A DNA stretch of 64,000 nt from NCBI RefSeq assembly GCF_009792895.1, contig NZ_WSSC01000003.1:124001-188000 (forward strand), in the 5' to 3' direction. Shown here one piece after another: positions 7,447 to 17,494 of the stretch (the stretch's first letter is position 1; each line of letters starts with the position of its first letter). Source of the stretch: Pigmentibacter ruber. GTDB taxonomy: Bacteria; Bdellovibrionota_B; Oligoflexia; Silvanigrellales; Silvanigrellaceae. Made by a program: the position numbers and the translations under genes. Below the pieces are notes generated by a model. It searched no databases, was not told where the DNA came from, and saw only the letters and a program-made list of their open reading frames with translations.

Positions 7447-8982
7447 TTATGCTGACTCTTTCATTATAAAATCTTGCAATATATGGAACCAAATTCTAGG
7501 TCTCGGATTTCCATCATTAGAATCGCGAATTATTTCTTTTAAAATTCGCATTAAAAAACAAAAATTAAATAAGGACTTAGTTGTTTCAATATTCCTTGGC
7601 CTTAGATGAGATGAACCTATATTTTCTTCTAAACTATGATTGTAAAATTTAAAAAATAAAGACTCAATTTCAGCTAATGAAGGCTTATATTTTTCGGGCT
7701 GTATAGTTTCAGAAATTTTTTTGGATTGAATAGGAATTACTTTAACTTCTAAATTATCATTACCATCTGTGAGGGATGAGTAATATTTTCTTTCAGTAAA
7801 GTACCACGCAAATCTAAGACTAACTACTAATGAAGCAATATCTTTTAAACAAGGCTGCTTAAATCTTCGATAACTTGGATCATCAAAATTATCTGATTCA
7901 TAATCTAACAAAACTAATCCATCTTTTCCAATTAAGAATTGCCCTAAATGTATATTCCCATGATTTCTTATACGTAATCCTAAATCATCAGCTGCTTTAA
8001 TTTTTTCTAACATTTTATCAACAAAACTTGGTAACAAATAAAAGACTCCAGAATAAATTTGAAAATTATCTTTTAATTCTAAAACTCTTTTAAGTCTTTC
8101 TTGGATTTTTTCTGAAATAACACTTAACCATTTTAGTTTACTTTCAGCAGATGTCTGATCAGGAGATAAGTCAGATCCCCTGGGAGCCAAAGTCATTGCT
8201 TTATGAAAATCACCCATTATCCGGCCTAGAGATTCAATTATTTCTAATATTTTATACCAAGCTTCTTCAGAAGAAGATTCATTTAATTTTTTTGGAAATC
8301 TTGCCTTATGTAATAAAGAAACAAAATGTGGGAATAATGTTCCATTATTTTGTATATATTTAATCCCAATTGCTGTATGAGATTTTTTTATATTTTTTGA
8401 AGAAAATTCATATACACTAATGAGTCTAGCAAAATTTGAAAAAATATTTTGATTACTTAGATATGTTAAAAGCTCTACCTCTATCGATTGAGGATGTTCT
8501 TTTTCAATGGTTCTAAAAATTTTGTATGCAACTTGAAAATCGAGTCTAACGCATGTATTTTTTGTGTCACTCCAAATTCCTATAGCAATTAAGCTAGCTT
8601 CGCCACCACATTTTTTATGAAAAAAAGTTCCTTTCATAGATGTAGGAAGCGGATTTCTTTGTTTTTGTGCTATTCTCCAAGCTTCATAAAATTGGCCATC
8701 ACTTGAAGCATCACGAATACTCCAAGGAGAAATAGTGATAAGGTCTCCATCTTCACTATAGCGCGCGAGACGAAACGGAAACACAAATAAATCAGTTACA
8801 TTAATAAACTCAACCCAAACAAAACCCAAAGCACCTTGCGCTGAGGTATCAAATAAACAAACATCAAATACTTTGCCAACTGGACTTTTTAAATGTTTAA
8901 ACGGGAAATTGCTCTGCTCAAGCCAGGATTGGCCTGAAACAGAATCAATAAGCTTTTCAATAATTTCAAGAAAGGCATTCAT
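7447..8982 (-). CDS. Maltokinase-like / APH-fold protein with altered catalytic loop
   Basis: The 511-residue protein resembles the maltokinase module that is fused to, or encoded beside, trehalose synthase. It has an N-terminal sugar-kinase cap, the region with LLTYLSNQ, the catalytic-loop stretch NHGNIHLGQFL (340-350) and LLDYESD, then YRRFKQPCLKDIASLV as in ERR..SPLRDVAG of maltokinases. In active enzymes the loop reads HGDxHLGQ. Here the Asp that acts as catalytic base is Asn (N343), and no trehalose synthase or glycogen gene is nearby. It may be a pseudokinase or use other residues. It is 16 bases downstream of the Nfu gene. Confidence 0.65.
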   Translation of the reverse strand: MNAFLEIIEKLIDSVSGQSWLEQSNFPFKHLKSPVGKVFDVCLFDTSAQGALGFVWVEFINVTDLFVFPFRLARYSEDGDLITISPWSIRDASSDGQFYEAWRIAQKQRNPLPTSMKGTFFHKKCGGEASLIAIGIWSDTKNTCVRLDFQVAYKIFRTIEKEHPQSIEVELLTYLSNQNIFSNFARLISVYEFSSKNIKKSHTAIGIKYIQNNGTLFPHFVSLLHKARFPKKLNESSSEEAWYKILEIIESLGRIMGDFHKAMTLAPRGSDLSPDQTSAESKLKWLSVISEKIQERLKRVLELKDNFQIYSGVFYLLPSFVDKMLEKIKAADDLGLRIRNHGNIHLGQFLIGKDGLVLLDYESDNFDDPSYRRFKQPCLKDIASLVVSLRFAWYFTERKYYSSLTDGNDNLEVKVIPIQSKKISETIQPEKYKPSLAEIESLFFKFYNHSLEENIGSSHLRPRNIETTKSLFNFCFLMRILKEIIRDSNDGNPRPRIWFHILQDFIMKESA

Positions 8983-8998
8983 TTATTTACAGTTATTC

Positions 8999-9235
8999 TT
9001 AATCAGTGACTATTACATCTTCAAGATCAGGAAATTCTTCTAATAAATAATTAGAAATTGATTCTGAAGTATAAGCTTGAACTGAGCAGCTACCACATGA
9101 TCCAGATAACTCTAAAGTCAAAATATTATTTTCTAGACTTAAAACATTCACCTCTCCCCCATGAGCCATCACACCAGGAGAAATTTTTTCATCAATAAAA
9201 AGCTTAATTGCATTGTATTGTTCAATATTTTGCAT
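8999..9235 (-). CDS. NifU C-terminal-domain (Nfu-type) Fe-S scaffold protein
   Basis: A stand-alone Nfu domain of 78 residues, which would carry a [4Fe-4S] cluster for delivery to target proteins. The motif GGEVNVLSLE is followed by GSCGSCS with C47 and C50, the cluster-binding CXXC. The usual motif is CxGCPSS; the following residues (SVQAY) are divergent but the spacing is right. No other isc/suf genes are visible. Confidence 0.88.
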   Translation of the reverse strand: MQNIEQYNAIKLFIDEKISPGVMAHGGEVNVLSLENNILTLELSGSCGSCSVQAYTSESISNYLLEEFPDLEDVIVTD

Positions 9236-9434
9236 TATTTAGACCCTAAAATAAATTACGGAAACAAATGGTAGAAAAAAAATAGTATTTCTAGTCATAT
9301 AACTAATACCCTTAATAATTGTAGCATAGTTTAGTTCATGACGGAAGCCTTGCAAAGATTATGTTAACATGCTGCAATATATGATAAAGTTGAGGTAATA
9401 TTTTTTCAATTCAAGCCCAACTAAAGGAAAACTC

Positions 9435-10562
9435 ATGGTTTATGCTCAAATTCTGAGCAGATATAAGTTTAACATATTGATAATATTATGTAATTTATTT
9501 TTTCCTAAAATAAGTTTTCCTATCGATTTCATAGATTCTTCCTATACCTCAGCAGAATCTTCAAAAAGTTCTTTATTTGATAATAACCTCACACTCCCAA
9601 TTTCACTAGCGCAAATTAGTGGTATTCCATTAACAGTTTTCCATGTTCTAGGGGATGTTCATAAGGCAAGAACTCAAAGACAAATCAACGAATTATGTAA
9701 CAGAGTAGATTTAACTTACAGAAAATTAAATTGGGGCAAAAGTCCATGCATACACATACCTTGGAAATTTGATTATGTCAGTGAAAATGGACAACCTTTG
9801 ATTTATTGGGAATTTATTAATGATACAGTTGAAGAAGATTCCAAAAAAAATGTAACTTTAGTACTTGGCGGAGTTCATCCTGATGAACTTACTCCTATCC
9901 ATTTAGCATTTCAATTTGCTGAAACATTATTAGAAAATCCATATTTGTATAATAATGCACACGTTATTGTTGCTCCTTTAGTTAATCCTGATGGTTTTTT
10001 TGCAAATCCACCCAAAAGAACAAATGCAAATGGAGTAGATTTAAATAGAAATTTTCCAACAGCAGCATGGAAAAAATATGCATATCAAGTTTGGAAAAAT
10101 TCTAAAGAAAAAGATAAAAGAAAATTTCCCGGATTCTTTGCTAATTCAGAACAAGGAACAAAGTTTCAAGCAGATCTTATAGAGAAATTTAATCCTGATA
10201 AAGTTATTTCAATTCATGCTCCTTTAGCTTTTTTAGATTTAGATTATGAAATTCCAAAATTACTTAGTGTAAATAAATTAACAGATCAACAAAAAAAGGC
10301 GAGAAATTTAGCAGAAATTTTATCTAGAAGCGCTGGTAATTACAAAATAAAAGATATTGGAATTTATCCTGGAAGTTTAGGAAACTATGCTGGTAATGAA
10401 AGAATAATACCCACAATAACATTAGAAATGAGCAGTAGTAATCCTAAGTTTGTAAGAAAATTCTGGAAAGAATTTTCTCCAGGTTTATTTAAAGCAATTA
10501 AATTTGAGTTTAAAAAATACCAATTTGCAGATATTGTTACAGGTCATGTAACAAACGAATAA
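9435..10562 (+). CDS. Exported M14-family zinc carboxypeptidase, murein-peptide-amidase-like
   Basis: Zinc ligands are visible in order: HPDE (H148, E151) and H261 in ISIHAP. The catalytic Glu is E331 in ITLEMSSS, and NPDGFF plus VDLNRNFP supply the substrate-binding segments. The HxxE...H...E pattern and the NGVDLNRNFP motif resemble MpaA-type amidases that cut the D-Glu/DAP bond of murein peptides. The N-terminus has a basic start and a hydrophobic stretch (about 12-27) consistent with export, although no clean signal-peptidase site stands out. It begins a plus-strand run after the divergent Nfu gene. Confidence 0.78.
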   Translation: MVYAQILSRYKFNILIILCNLFFPKISFPIDFIDSSYTSAESSKSSLFDNNLTLPISLAQISGIPLTVFHVLGDVHKARTQRQINELCNRVDLTYRKLNWGKSPCIHIPWKFDYVSENGQPLIYWEFINDTVEEDSKKNVTLVLGGVHPDELTPIHLAFQFAETLLENPYLYNNAHVIVAPLVNPDGFFANPPKRTNANGVDLNRNFPTAAWKKYAYQVWKNSKEKDKRKFPGFFANSEQGTKFQADLIEKFNPDKVISIHAPLAFLDLDYEIPKLLSVNKLTDQQKKARNLAEILSRSAGNYKIKDIGIYPGSLGNYAGNERIIPTITLEMSSSNPKFVRKFWKEFSPGLFKAIKFEFKKYQFADIVTGHVTNE

Positions 10563-10775
10563 AATTATTTCCGATATCAATCATTAGTATATCTTTTAAT
10601 TTAAAATTTTTTCAATAATAAATTTATGGATTCTTATAAGAATTGTATTTATATAAAATAAAACTCTTGATTTAATCAATTGAATAAATTTTATCTTGAC
10701 AATACAAGAATAAAATATATTTTTTAAAAAGTTTGTATTATATGAATGGTCCGAAATTCTTTACTTATTTCAACC

Positions 10776-10803
10776 TTGACATAATAGAACAATTTTATAT
10801 TTA
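10776..10803 (+). promoter_or_regulatory. Sigma-70-type promoter of the DoxX gene
   Basis: TTGACA (10776-10781), a 16-base spacer and TATTTA (10798-10803) lie 36 bases before the ATG. A second TTGACA about 80 bases upstream has a weaker -10 (TATTTT, 16-base spacer) and could be an additional start. Confidence 0.6.
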
Positions 10804-10839
10804 TTAAGAACTTTCTTAATTTCAATATTTGAGGAAACA

Positions 10840-11268
10840 ATGTTACAAAAAATATTTTCAGTGTCATCATACGGAGCTAAAATGGATTTTATGCTCCTGC
10901 TAATTCGTTTGTTTTTTGGTTATGCTTTTATTATGCATGGATATGGAAAAATTTTATCCCCTTTTTCATGGATGGGAGAAGATTCTACTGTTCCAGGATT
11001 TTTACAAGCACTTGCTGCGATTTCTGAATTTGGTGGTGGCATAGCTATTATTTTAGGACTTTTAAGTCGTTTAAGTTCTTTTGGATTAGCTTGTACTATG
11101 GGTTTTGCTGTTTATAGCAGTAAATTTGTCTTTGGACTTGAGCTCATTGGTAAAAAAGGTGGTCCTTCTTATGAATTAGCTACTGTTTATTTTTTACTTT
11201 CAATACTTTTTTTAGTTGTTGGTCCTGGAAAAATATCACTCGATAAAATGTTTTTTGCGAGAAAATAA
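10840..11268 (+). CDS. DoxX-family four-helix membrane protein
   Basis: The protein has 142 residues and four hydrophobic segments. The first contains the family motif LLIRLFFGYAFIMHGYGKI, and the second has EFGGGIAIILGLLSRL. The DoxX/YphA family is linked to redox or quinone-related functions but has no single known reaction. The Shine-Dalgarno GAGGAAAC directly precedes the ATG. It stands alone between the M14 peptidase and tgt. Confidence 0.85.
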   Translation: MLQKIFSVSSYGAKMDFMLLLIRLFFGYAFIMHGYGKILSPFSWMGEDSTVPGFLQALAAISEFGGGIAIILGLLSRLSSFGLACTMGFAVYSSKFVFGLELIGKKGGPSYELATVYFLLSILFLVVGPGKISLDKMFFARK

Positions 11269-11369
11269 TTAAAACCTAAAATATTAGTTTGCTATTTTTA
11301 ATGCTTTAGGTAAAGAATTTGAAACCAAAATTATTTGGTTTGTATTTTCTCATTCCTTTAGGCTTAAAA

Positions 11370-12479
11370 ATGGCTCTTCAATTTAATCTCATTAAAAAAG
11401 ACAAACATTCTGAAGCTCGTCGAGCACAAATCACTACAACTCACGGTACCATTGAAACCCCAGTTTTTATGTCTGTTGGTACTTTTGGCTCAGTTAAAAC
11501 GTTAGATCATACAGAATTAGAGGATATTGGTGTTCAAATCATTTTAGGCAATACCTACCACCTTTATCTTCGCCCTGGTCCAGAAATATTAAAAAAAGTA
11601 AATGGATATCATAATTTAATAAGCTGGAAAAAACCTATTCTTACGGATAGTGGTGGGTTTCAAATATTTTCCTTACCTCATCAAAGAGTGATTAGTGAAA
11701 AAGGCGTTACTTTTAAAAGTTATATAGATCAAAGCTATAAAAAACTTACTCCTGAGTCTGACATAGCTTTTCAAGAAGTCATTGGTTCTGACATTATGAT
11801 GGCTTTAGATGTCTGTGTGCCTTCAACAAGCTCTTACGATATTTGCGTTCAAGCAATGCATAGAACACACAGGTGGGCTAAAAGATGTAAACTCGCAAAA
11901 TCGAATGACGAGAATTCTCTTTTTGGAATAGTACAAGGAGCTATTTTTGAGGATTTACGAAAAGAAAGTGCACAAGCAATAGTGGATCTAAATTTTGATG
12001 GGTATGCAGTTGGGGGCTTAGCTGTAGGAGAATCCGATGAAGAACGTGATCATTTTACGAAGTTTACAACTCAATTGCTTCCAGAAAATAAACCTAGATA
12101 TTTAATGGGAGTTGGCACTCCTCATGATCTTATCAGAAGCATTTTAGCAGGAATAGACATGTTTGATTGTATCATTCCTACAAATCATGCAAGACAAGGG
12201 GTGGCTTATACTTTTTCTGGAAAAATTAAATTACGAAGAACACATTATGCCACAGATCTTTATCCGATAGACGAAAACTGCAAATGTTACGTTTGCAAAA
12301 GATTTTCAAGAGCTTACTTGCATCAATTAACAAAATGTGAAGAACCAACAGGTTGGAAATTAATTTCATATCACAATACTTGGTTTTATGAGCGTTTAAT
12401 GGAAGCAACTAGAAAACACATTGAAATGGGCACTTTTAAAGAATATGCAGCAAATTTTTTAAATAATGTTGAAGACTAA
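11370..12479 (+). CDS. tgt: Queuine tRNA-ribosyltransferase (bacterial TGT)
   Basis: TGT exchanges guanine-34 of GUN-anticodon tRNAs for preQ1 in queuosine synthesis. Numbering from ATG 11370, D93 lies in LTDSGGFQIF and the nucleophile D266 lies in MFDCIIPTNHARQG. The zinc site is C304, C306, C309 and H335 (CKCYVC...H). LFGIVQGA and VGGLAVGE are the family's substrate-binding loops. A TTG 51 bases upstream would add 17 residues that families lack, so the ATG is preferred. The gene ends at a strong terminator. Confidence 0.95.
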   Translation: MALQFNLIKKDKHSEARRAQITTTHGTIETPVFMSVGTFGSVKTLDHTELEDIGVQIILGNTYHLYLRPGPEILKKVNGYHNLISWKKPILTDSGGFQIFSLPHQRVISEKGVTFKSYIDQSYKKLTPESDIAFQEVIGSDIMMALDVCVPSTSSYDICVQAMHRTHRWAKRCKLAKSNDENSLFGIVQGAIFEDLRKESAQAIVDLNFDGYAVGGLAVGESDEERDHFTKFTTQLLPENKPRYLMGVGTPHDLIRSILAGIDMFDCIIPTNHARQGVAYTFSGKIKLRRTHYATDLYPIDENCKCYVCKRFSRAYLHQLTKCEEPTGWKLISYHNTWFYERLMEATRKHIEMGTFKEYAANFLNNVED

Positions 12480-12480
12480 A

Positions 12481-12514
12481 AAAAAAGCCCCAGCAAAAAT
12501 GCTGGGGCTTTTTT
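12481..12514. terminator. Bidirectional terminator between tgt and carD
   Basis: The stem is AAAGCCCCAGCA / TGCTGGGGCTTT with an AAAA loop, flanked by A and T tracts. It begins right after the tgt stop (12479), and the convergent carD ends at 12529, so it can terminate both transcripts. Confidence 0.95.
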
Positions 12515-12528
12515 AATAAAACTCAAAA

Positions 12529-13032
12529 TTAAATAGCGAATAAGATATGATTTAACTCATGCTCAATAACGCTTTTTTCTTCACCACGAGCAACAGATAT
12601 TTCTGAAACAAGCATGTTACGAGCTCTTTCAAGCATTTTCTTTTCACCAAAAGAAAGTTCTTTGTCTGAACTTAATGAAGATAAATCTCTCAGTACTTCT
12701 GCTATTTCTACAAGATTACCAGTATTTAATTTATCGTTTAAAGCTCTGAAACGACGATTCCAAGTAGCAGTGGATTTCTTAGAAGGCGATTGTAAAATTT
12801 GATAAACTTTTTCTACGTCTGGCAAAGAAATTACTGAACGCAAGCCAACAGTCTTCGCAGCCCTTGTAGGAACCATAACTTTTGCACCAGTTGAATGAAT
12901 TTTTAACACATAAAAATCCTGTTGAGCACCACCAATACTACATTCTTCAATATTCTCAATTGTTCCTACACCATGACACGGATAAACAGCTTTTTGACCA
13001 ACAGTGAAATCATAGAACTTTTCAGCACTCAT
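12529..13032 (-). CDS. CarD/CdnL-type RNA polymerase-binding regulator
   Basis: CarD-like proteins bind the RNA polymerase beta subunit and stabilise open promoter complexes. Residues 8-60 form the RID/Tudor-like module (FTVGQKAVYPCHGVGTIENIEE, then MVPTRAA). The helical DNA-interacting C-terminal half follows (WNRRFRALNDKL, LSFGEKKMLERARNMLVSEI). At 167 residues it matches the single-gene CdnL form rather than a HMGA-fused CarD. A strong Shine-Dalgarno GGAGG precedes the ATG. The 676-base region upstream leaves room for a long 5' untranslated leader. Confidence 0.93.
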   Translation of the reverse strand: MSAEKFYDFTVGQKAVYPCHGVGTIENIEECSIGGAQQDFYVLKIHSTGAKVMVPTRAAKTVGLRSVISLPDVEKVYQILQSPSKKSTATWNRRFRALNDKLNTGNLVEIAEVLRDLSSLSSDKELSFGEKKMLERARNMLVSEISVARGEEKSVIEHELNHILFAI

Positions 13033-13273
13033 GCTGCAAAACCTCCGAAAAAAAGAAACCCCGTTGTAAACTTGTTATAAAAATCAAGAAAAACAACGAG
13101 AAATACTTAAGTTTTTAGTAAAAAAATAAAATATTAATAATATCAACTTGTCTTAATCTTGAAAAATTGAAAGAGTTGTAAGACAAGAAAAACAAAAAAA
13201 CCTCCAACGCACCTTAATGCTGTAAAGATGCTTTTTTATAAAATCTGCTTAAAACTCTTTCTAAAATTACTAT

Positions 13274-13302
13274 AACATAGATTATAGAATTTTGGGACTC
13301 AA
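13274..13302 (-). promoter_or_regulatory. Candidate carD promoter with a long leader
   Basis: On the minus strand, TTGAGT (13302-13297), a 17-base spacer and TATGTT (13279-13274) form a promoter. An overlapping TATAAT occurs within the spacer. If used, the transcript has a leader of about 230 bases before carD, containing T-rich stretches and a weak GC hairpin but no recognised riboswitch. Confidence 0.4.
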
Positions 13303-13448
13303 CTACCAAGATTGTTTACACAAACTTTAAATTTCAATTCAATCAAGCTATTGACAATAGTTTTCAAGTTTTTATTTGCGTCAGATCAAGATTTGACTTG
13401 AACTTAATTATTCGCAATTTGACATAACTCAAAAAAAATAATAGTGAA

Positions 13449-13514
13449 TTGTCTCAGTAAAGATTTTTACTCTAATGTTTATTATACGAGTAAAAACACA
13501 AATTACTTAGACAA
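13449..13514. repeat. Nested inverted repeats forming a long hairpin in the carD-HD intergenic region
   Basis: An outer pair, TTGTCTCAGTAA (13449-13460) and TTACTTAGACAA (13503-13514), matches in 11 of 12 positions. Inside it a perfect 9-base pair, TTTTTACTC (13464-13472) and GAGTAAAAA (13488-13496), encloses a 15-base loop. Together they can fold into one 66-base hairpin with a small internal loop. No T tract follows immediately on either strand. Apart from this and the carD promoter, the gap 13033-13708 shows only AT-rich sequence. Confidence 0.7.
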
Positions 13515-13708
13515 ATCTCTCATTTTCTTCAGAAAAACCGAAACTTATTCTGTTTAAAAACCGACCATTTTTAGCCTGTTTTTGTAAGTCAAAGCATCAT
13601 GTAATTTACATAGACAAATGTTTTTTGTCAATTTATTTTGCATAGTAATTGCGCACCTATTTAACATTAATCACTTTTTTTGTTAAATGGTAATGAAAAG
13701 GAGATCTA

Positions 13709-15307
13709 ATGGTTCCCAACATAACTAGAAAACCAACCTCTGTAAGTGACATAACAACACTAAAACTGAAATATACTGGAAAAATAAGGGATTCTTTGCA
13801 TGATACGATACCATTTACTGAAGCAGAAAAATATATCATTAATAAAGAAGAATTTCAAAGACTTAGACGAATTACTCAAACCGCTTTTACCTCATACGCT
13901 TTCCCTGGAGCTTCACACTCCAGATTTGAACATTCCCTTGGTGTTATGCATGTTGCAGATTTAATGATCCATTCCATTTTTCAAAACCAAAAACGCCTCT
14001 TAGATGCTCTTAGTGAGAATCTTATCCAAACCCCCAAACATATCATTGACTTTTTAAGAGAAAGTGAAAATAAACACGGCTCAATACGAGATACGAAATT
14101 AGCTATTGAGAGTCTTGAAAAAAAACCTTATTTACTTCAATGCCTTAGATTTGCAGCTCTACTTCATGATATTGGACATGCTCCTTTTAGTCATTCCTGC
14201 GAAAAATTTATGGTGACTTGGGCGCACTTAAAAGAGAACTTTAGCTCTTTAAAAGCACCAAAATGGCTAAAAGATGGAATAAAAATAAAAGCAGAAAAAC
14301 TTGAAGCTAAAAATTATGAACTTCAAAAAATAAAAATTAGACATGAAATTTATACTCTACTTATTATTGCTAAAATTTTTGATAGTAATGATGAGTTTTT
14401 AAATCAAAAAATGGCTCAAGATATTTGCTCAATTTTAGATCTTTCTATTGCACCATATTCAAACGGAATATTAGCTAAAAGTAATTTACAAACTCTTTTT
14501 CATGAGATTATAAGTGGCGAAATAGATGCGGATAGAATGGATTATTTATTAAGAGATTCTCGTGAGTGTGGAATTATTTATGGTTACTTTGATTTAGGTA
14601 GAATTTTAGATTCACTAGCATTCTATTATAACGCAAATTCTAATTCTTTCCACTTATGCATTAGGCGAAGTGGTATTTCAGCTTATGAAGATTACTTAAG
14701 AGCTCGTTGGAGTATGTATCAGCAAGTCTATTTTCATAAAACTGTTACTGCATGTGAAGCAATGCTTGAACATGTAAACAATAATTCAAATAATTTTCAC
14801 TTACCACTGGATATTGAAGAATATCTCAAAATAGATGAACATAGTTTTTATTCTTTTATTAGCAATAAATTTTCAGCAAATAATTATTTAAACAATATTT
14901 TAAAAGATTTAATATTTAAAAGAAAATTATGGAAAAGAGTTTTTGAAGAAATTATTCCAAAAAACTCCTTGCATAAAGAGTCAACTACATGTCAAAAAAT
15001 TATACAATATTTAAATACGATTAATTGTCCTGCTGAAATAATTGAGTCAAGTACAAATTTAACAAATTTTTCACCTAAGGGTAAATATTTAACTTCAAAA
15101 AATAATCTTAAAGTAATAATAAAAGATGTTCATTTATTAAGATACTTAGAACCTATTGAAAATCATAGTTCATTAATTAATAGAGAAGACGAAGAATTTC
15201 TTATTAGACGAATATATATTTCTAAATATGATTTAAATTTAACAAATATTTCTGAAAAAGAAGTACAAAAAAATATCTCAGAGAAAATATTCAACATTAG
15301 TAATTAA
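13709..15307 (+). CDS. HD-domain phosphohydrolase of the dGTPase/SAMHD1-like family
   Basis: The metal-binding HD pattern is clear: H75 in SRFEHSLGVMHVA, H153-D154 in LLHDIGHAPFSH, and the later Asp in GEIDADRMDYLLRDS. These are the hallmarks of HD nucleotide phosphohydrolases related to dNTP triphosphohydrolases and SAMHD1. The 532 residues include a lysine-rich insertion after the HD (about 170-215) and a less conserved C-terminal third. Shine-Dalgarno AAGGAG precedes the ATG by seven bases. It is followed 30 bases later by the DUF255 gene. dNTP hydrolysis is the likely activity, but the exact substrate is not fixed by sequence. Confidence 0.85.
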   Translation: MVPNITRKPTSVSDITTLKLKYTGKIRDSLHDTIPFTEAEKYIINKEEFQRLRRITQTAFTSYAFPGASHSRFEHSLGVMHVADLMIHSIFQNQKRLLDALSENLIQTPKHIIDFLRESENKHGSIRDTKLAIESLEKKPYLLQCLRFAALLHDIGHAPFSHSCEKFMVTWAHLKENFSSLKAPKWLKDGIKIKAEKLEAKNYELQKIKIRHEIYTLLIIAKIFDSNDEFLNQKMAQDICSILDLSIAPYSNGILAKSNLQTLFHEIISGEIDADRMDYLLRDSRECGIIYGYFDLGRILDSLAFYYNANSNSFHLCIRRSGISAYEDYLRARWSMYQQVYFHKTVTACEAMLEHVNNNSNNFHLPLDIEEYLKIDEHSFYSFISNKFSANNYLNNILKDLIFKRKLWKRVFEEIIPKNSLHKESTTCQKIIQYLNTINCPAEIIESSTNLTNFSPKGKYLTSKNNLKVIIKDVHLLRYLEPIENHSSLINREDEEFLIRRIYISKYDLNLTNISEKEVQKNISEKIFNISN

Positions 15308-15337
15308 TGCTTACAAATTAAATATAAAGGTTTAATA

Positions 15338-17485
15338 ATGAATTTTCCAAGTACAAACAAATTAAAATATGAAAACAGTCCCTATCTACTGCAGCATAAA
15401 GATAATCCTGTTCATTGGTATCCATGGGGAAACGAGGCTTTTCAACGCGCTAGGGATGAAAACAAACCTATTTTTTTGTCCATCGGATATTCTACCTGTC
15501 ACTGGTGTCACGTTATGTCTCATGAAAGTTTTGAAGATTTTGAAACAGCTCAAATAATGAATGATCTCTTTATTAATATCAAAGTAGATAGAGAAGAACG
15601 CCCCGATTTAGATGAAATATACCTCGAAGCTGTTATGTTAATTAGCCAACATGGTGGGTGGCCTTTAAGTGTTTTTTTAACACCAAGCTTAAAGCCTTTT
15701 TTTGGAGGAACATATTTTCCTTTAGAATCAAGCAACAATATACCTGCATTTAAAGATGTATTAAAAGCGATAGCAAAATATTATTCAGAAAATATAGAGG
15801 ATGCTGAAAATAAATCCGAAAAAATTGTGAGTTATTTAAAAGAAAGTACGGCACAAACTAGTTTATTAAAATTAGAAGAATTATTAAAGGATAATTCTTT
15901 AACAATTGATAAATTAGTTAATATATGTATTCCATTTTATAGTAAATTATTACAAAATTTAGAGAATGATTTTGATGACAAAAATGGTGGTTTTGGCCAT
16001 GCACCTAAATTCCCTCAGCCATCTAAAATAGAAGCTTTATTATATGCTAATGAAATGCATCTAAAATCTTTTGCTTACTATACTTTAAATTCTATTAGAT
16101 GTGGTGGAATTATAGATCAAATTGGTGGAGGAATTTCTAGATATAGTGTTGATAGTAAATGGATTGTTCCTCACTTTGAAAAAATGTTATATGACAATGC
16201 TCAAATGCTAAAATTATTTTCCTTAGCTGGGCTTCTTCTGAATAAAAATAATCAATTATTATCTTCTGGTTTTTTTAAGGTTACTGAAAACATTCTTGAA
16301 TATATTGAAAGAGATTTAAAATGCAAAAATTCTGGCCTATTTTTTAGCGCAGAAGATGCTGATAGTGAAGGAGAAGAGGGAACTTTTTATACTTTTTACT
16401 ATGATGAATTTTTAGATATTTTTAAAGAAAACTCAAAATTAAAAGATTTTGCAATTAAATATTACAATGTAACAGAAAATGGAAATTTTGAGGGAAAAAA
16501 TATTCTAACAATTCCAAGCAGTATAACAAAGATATGCGATGAATTTTCTTTAAATAATCAGGATTGTTTAGAATATATAGAAAAATCAAGAGAAAAAATA
16601 TTTAATTTTCGTAATTCTCGAGAAAGACCTTCTTTAGATAAGAAATGCATTTTATCTTGGAATTCATTACTATGTACAGGTTTAATTAAAGCCTCAATTA
16701 CTTCAAATAATTTATCATTCCTTGAAAAAGGTTTAAATTTACTTATAAGTATCATGAATAAATTTAAAAATCCTGAAGGTTATTTTCATATATATATTGA
16801 TGGTACTTTAAAAATTGAACCTTTTCTTGATGATTTAAGTTTTTTACTAGAAGCATGTTGCGAAGCACTTTTTATTACTGGCTCTTTGCATTTGCTTAAC
16901 GAAATATTAGATTTAATTAAAAAGATTCATTCCTATTATGTAGATCCAACTCAAGGTATACTTTTTTATAGTAAAATAAATGAAAATACTATTTGTAGAC
17001 CATCTAAACCAGAAGATAATGTAATTTATAGCTCTAATTCTGCTATTTTTGGTAGCTTAACTAAATTAAATTTATGGATTACAATTAACAATCTAAAAGA
17101 AATCAGCTTAAGTCAACAAAAAATGATTGATTCACTTGCTCTAATTGCATTATCAAATACTGTTCAACTCACTGAAAAAATACCTACTGCCTCTGCTCAA
17201 TTATTACAAAAAATAAAATTCCTTGAAAATAAGAGAACTCTTTTAATAAAAAATATCAATAACTCAATACCTTTAGAAAATATTCACAAAGCATTTGAAT
17301 TTTTATTAACTAAAACTAGCGATTATTGTTTTGTAGCAGTCGAAAGCAATAGTAAATATAACTTGTCAGAATTAAATTTATATGTTTTAGAAAAAAATTA
17401 TAGATTACATGATCTCGAGTATGCTTTGTGCGATGTTCATGGTTGTAAAAAGCCCCAAAAAAATATCTCTGACCTCTTAAACTAA
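15338..17485 (+). CDS. Thioredoxin-domain protein of the YyaL/SSP411 (DUF255) family
   Basis: The N-terminal thioredoxin-like domain has [18 protein letters not shown] and the [14 protein letters not shown] active-site segment with CHWC. The remaining about 500 residues form the (alpha/alpha)6 barrel typical of the family, with [13 protein letters not shown]-like ([14 protein letters not shown]), YDNAQML and [12 protein letters not shown] motifs. At 715 residues it is full length. The family resembles N-acylglucosamine 2-epimerases in the barrel, but its reaction is not established. It is in a plus-strand run with the HD gene and ppsR. Confidence 0.92.
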   Translation: MNFPSTNKLKYENSPYLLQHKDNPVHWYPWGNEAFQRARDENKPIFLSIGYSTCHWCHVMSHESFEDFETAQIMNDLFINIKVDREERPDLDEIYLEAVMLISQHGGWPLSVFLTPSLKPFFGGTYFPLESSNNIPAFKDVLKAIAKYYSENIEDAENKSEKIVSYLKESTAQTSLLKLEELLKDNSLTIDKLVNICIPFYSKLLQNLENDFDDKNGGFGHAPKFPQPSKIEALLYANEMHLKSFAYYTLNSIRCGGIIDQIGGGISRYSVDSKWIVPHFEKMLYDNAQMLKLFSLAGLLLNKNNQLLSSGFFKVTENILEYIERDLKCKNSGLFFSAEDADSEGEEGTFYTFYYDEFLDIFKENSKLKDFAIKYYNVTENGNFEGKNILTIPSSITKICDEFSLNNQDCLEYIEKSREKIFNFRNSRERPSLDKKCILSWNSLLCTGLIKASITSNNLSFLEKGLNLLISIMNKFKNPEGYFHIYIDGTLKIEPFLDDLSFLLEACCEALFITGSLHLLNEILDLIKKIHSYYVDPTQGILFYSKINENTICRPSKPEDNVIYSSNSAIFGSLTKLNLWITINNLKEISLSQQKMIDSLALIALSNTVQLTEKIPTASAQLLQKIKFLENKRTLLIKNINNSIPLENIHKAFEFLLTKTSDYCFVAVESNSKYNLSELNLYVLEKNYRLHDLEYALCDVHGCKKPQKNISDLLN

Positions 17486-17494
17486 AGGTAAAAT

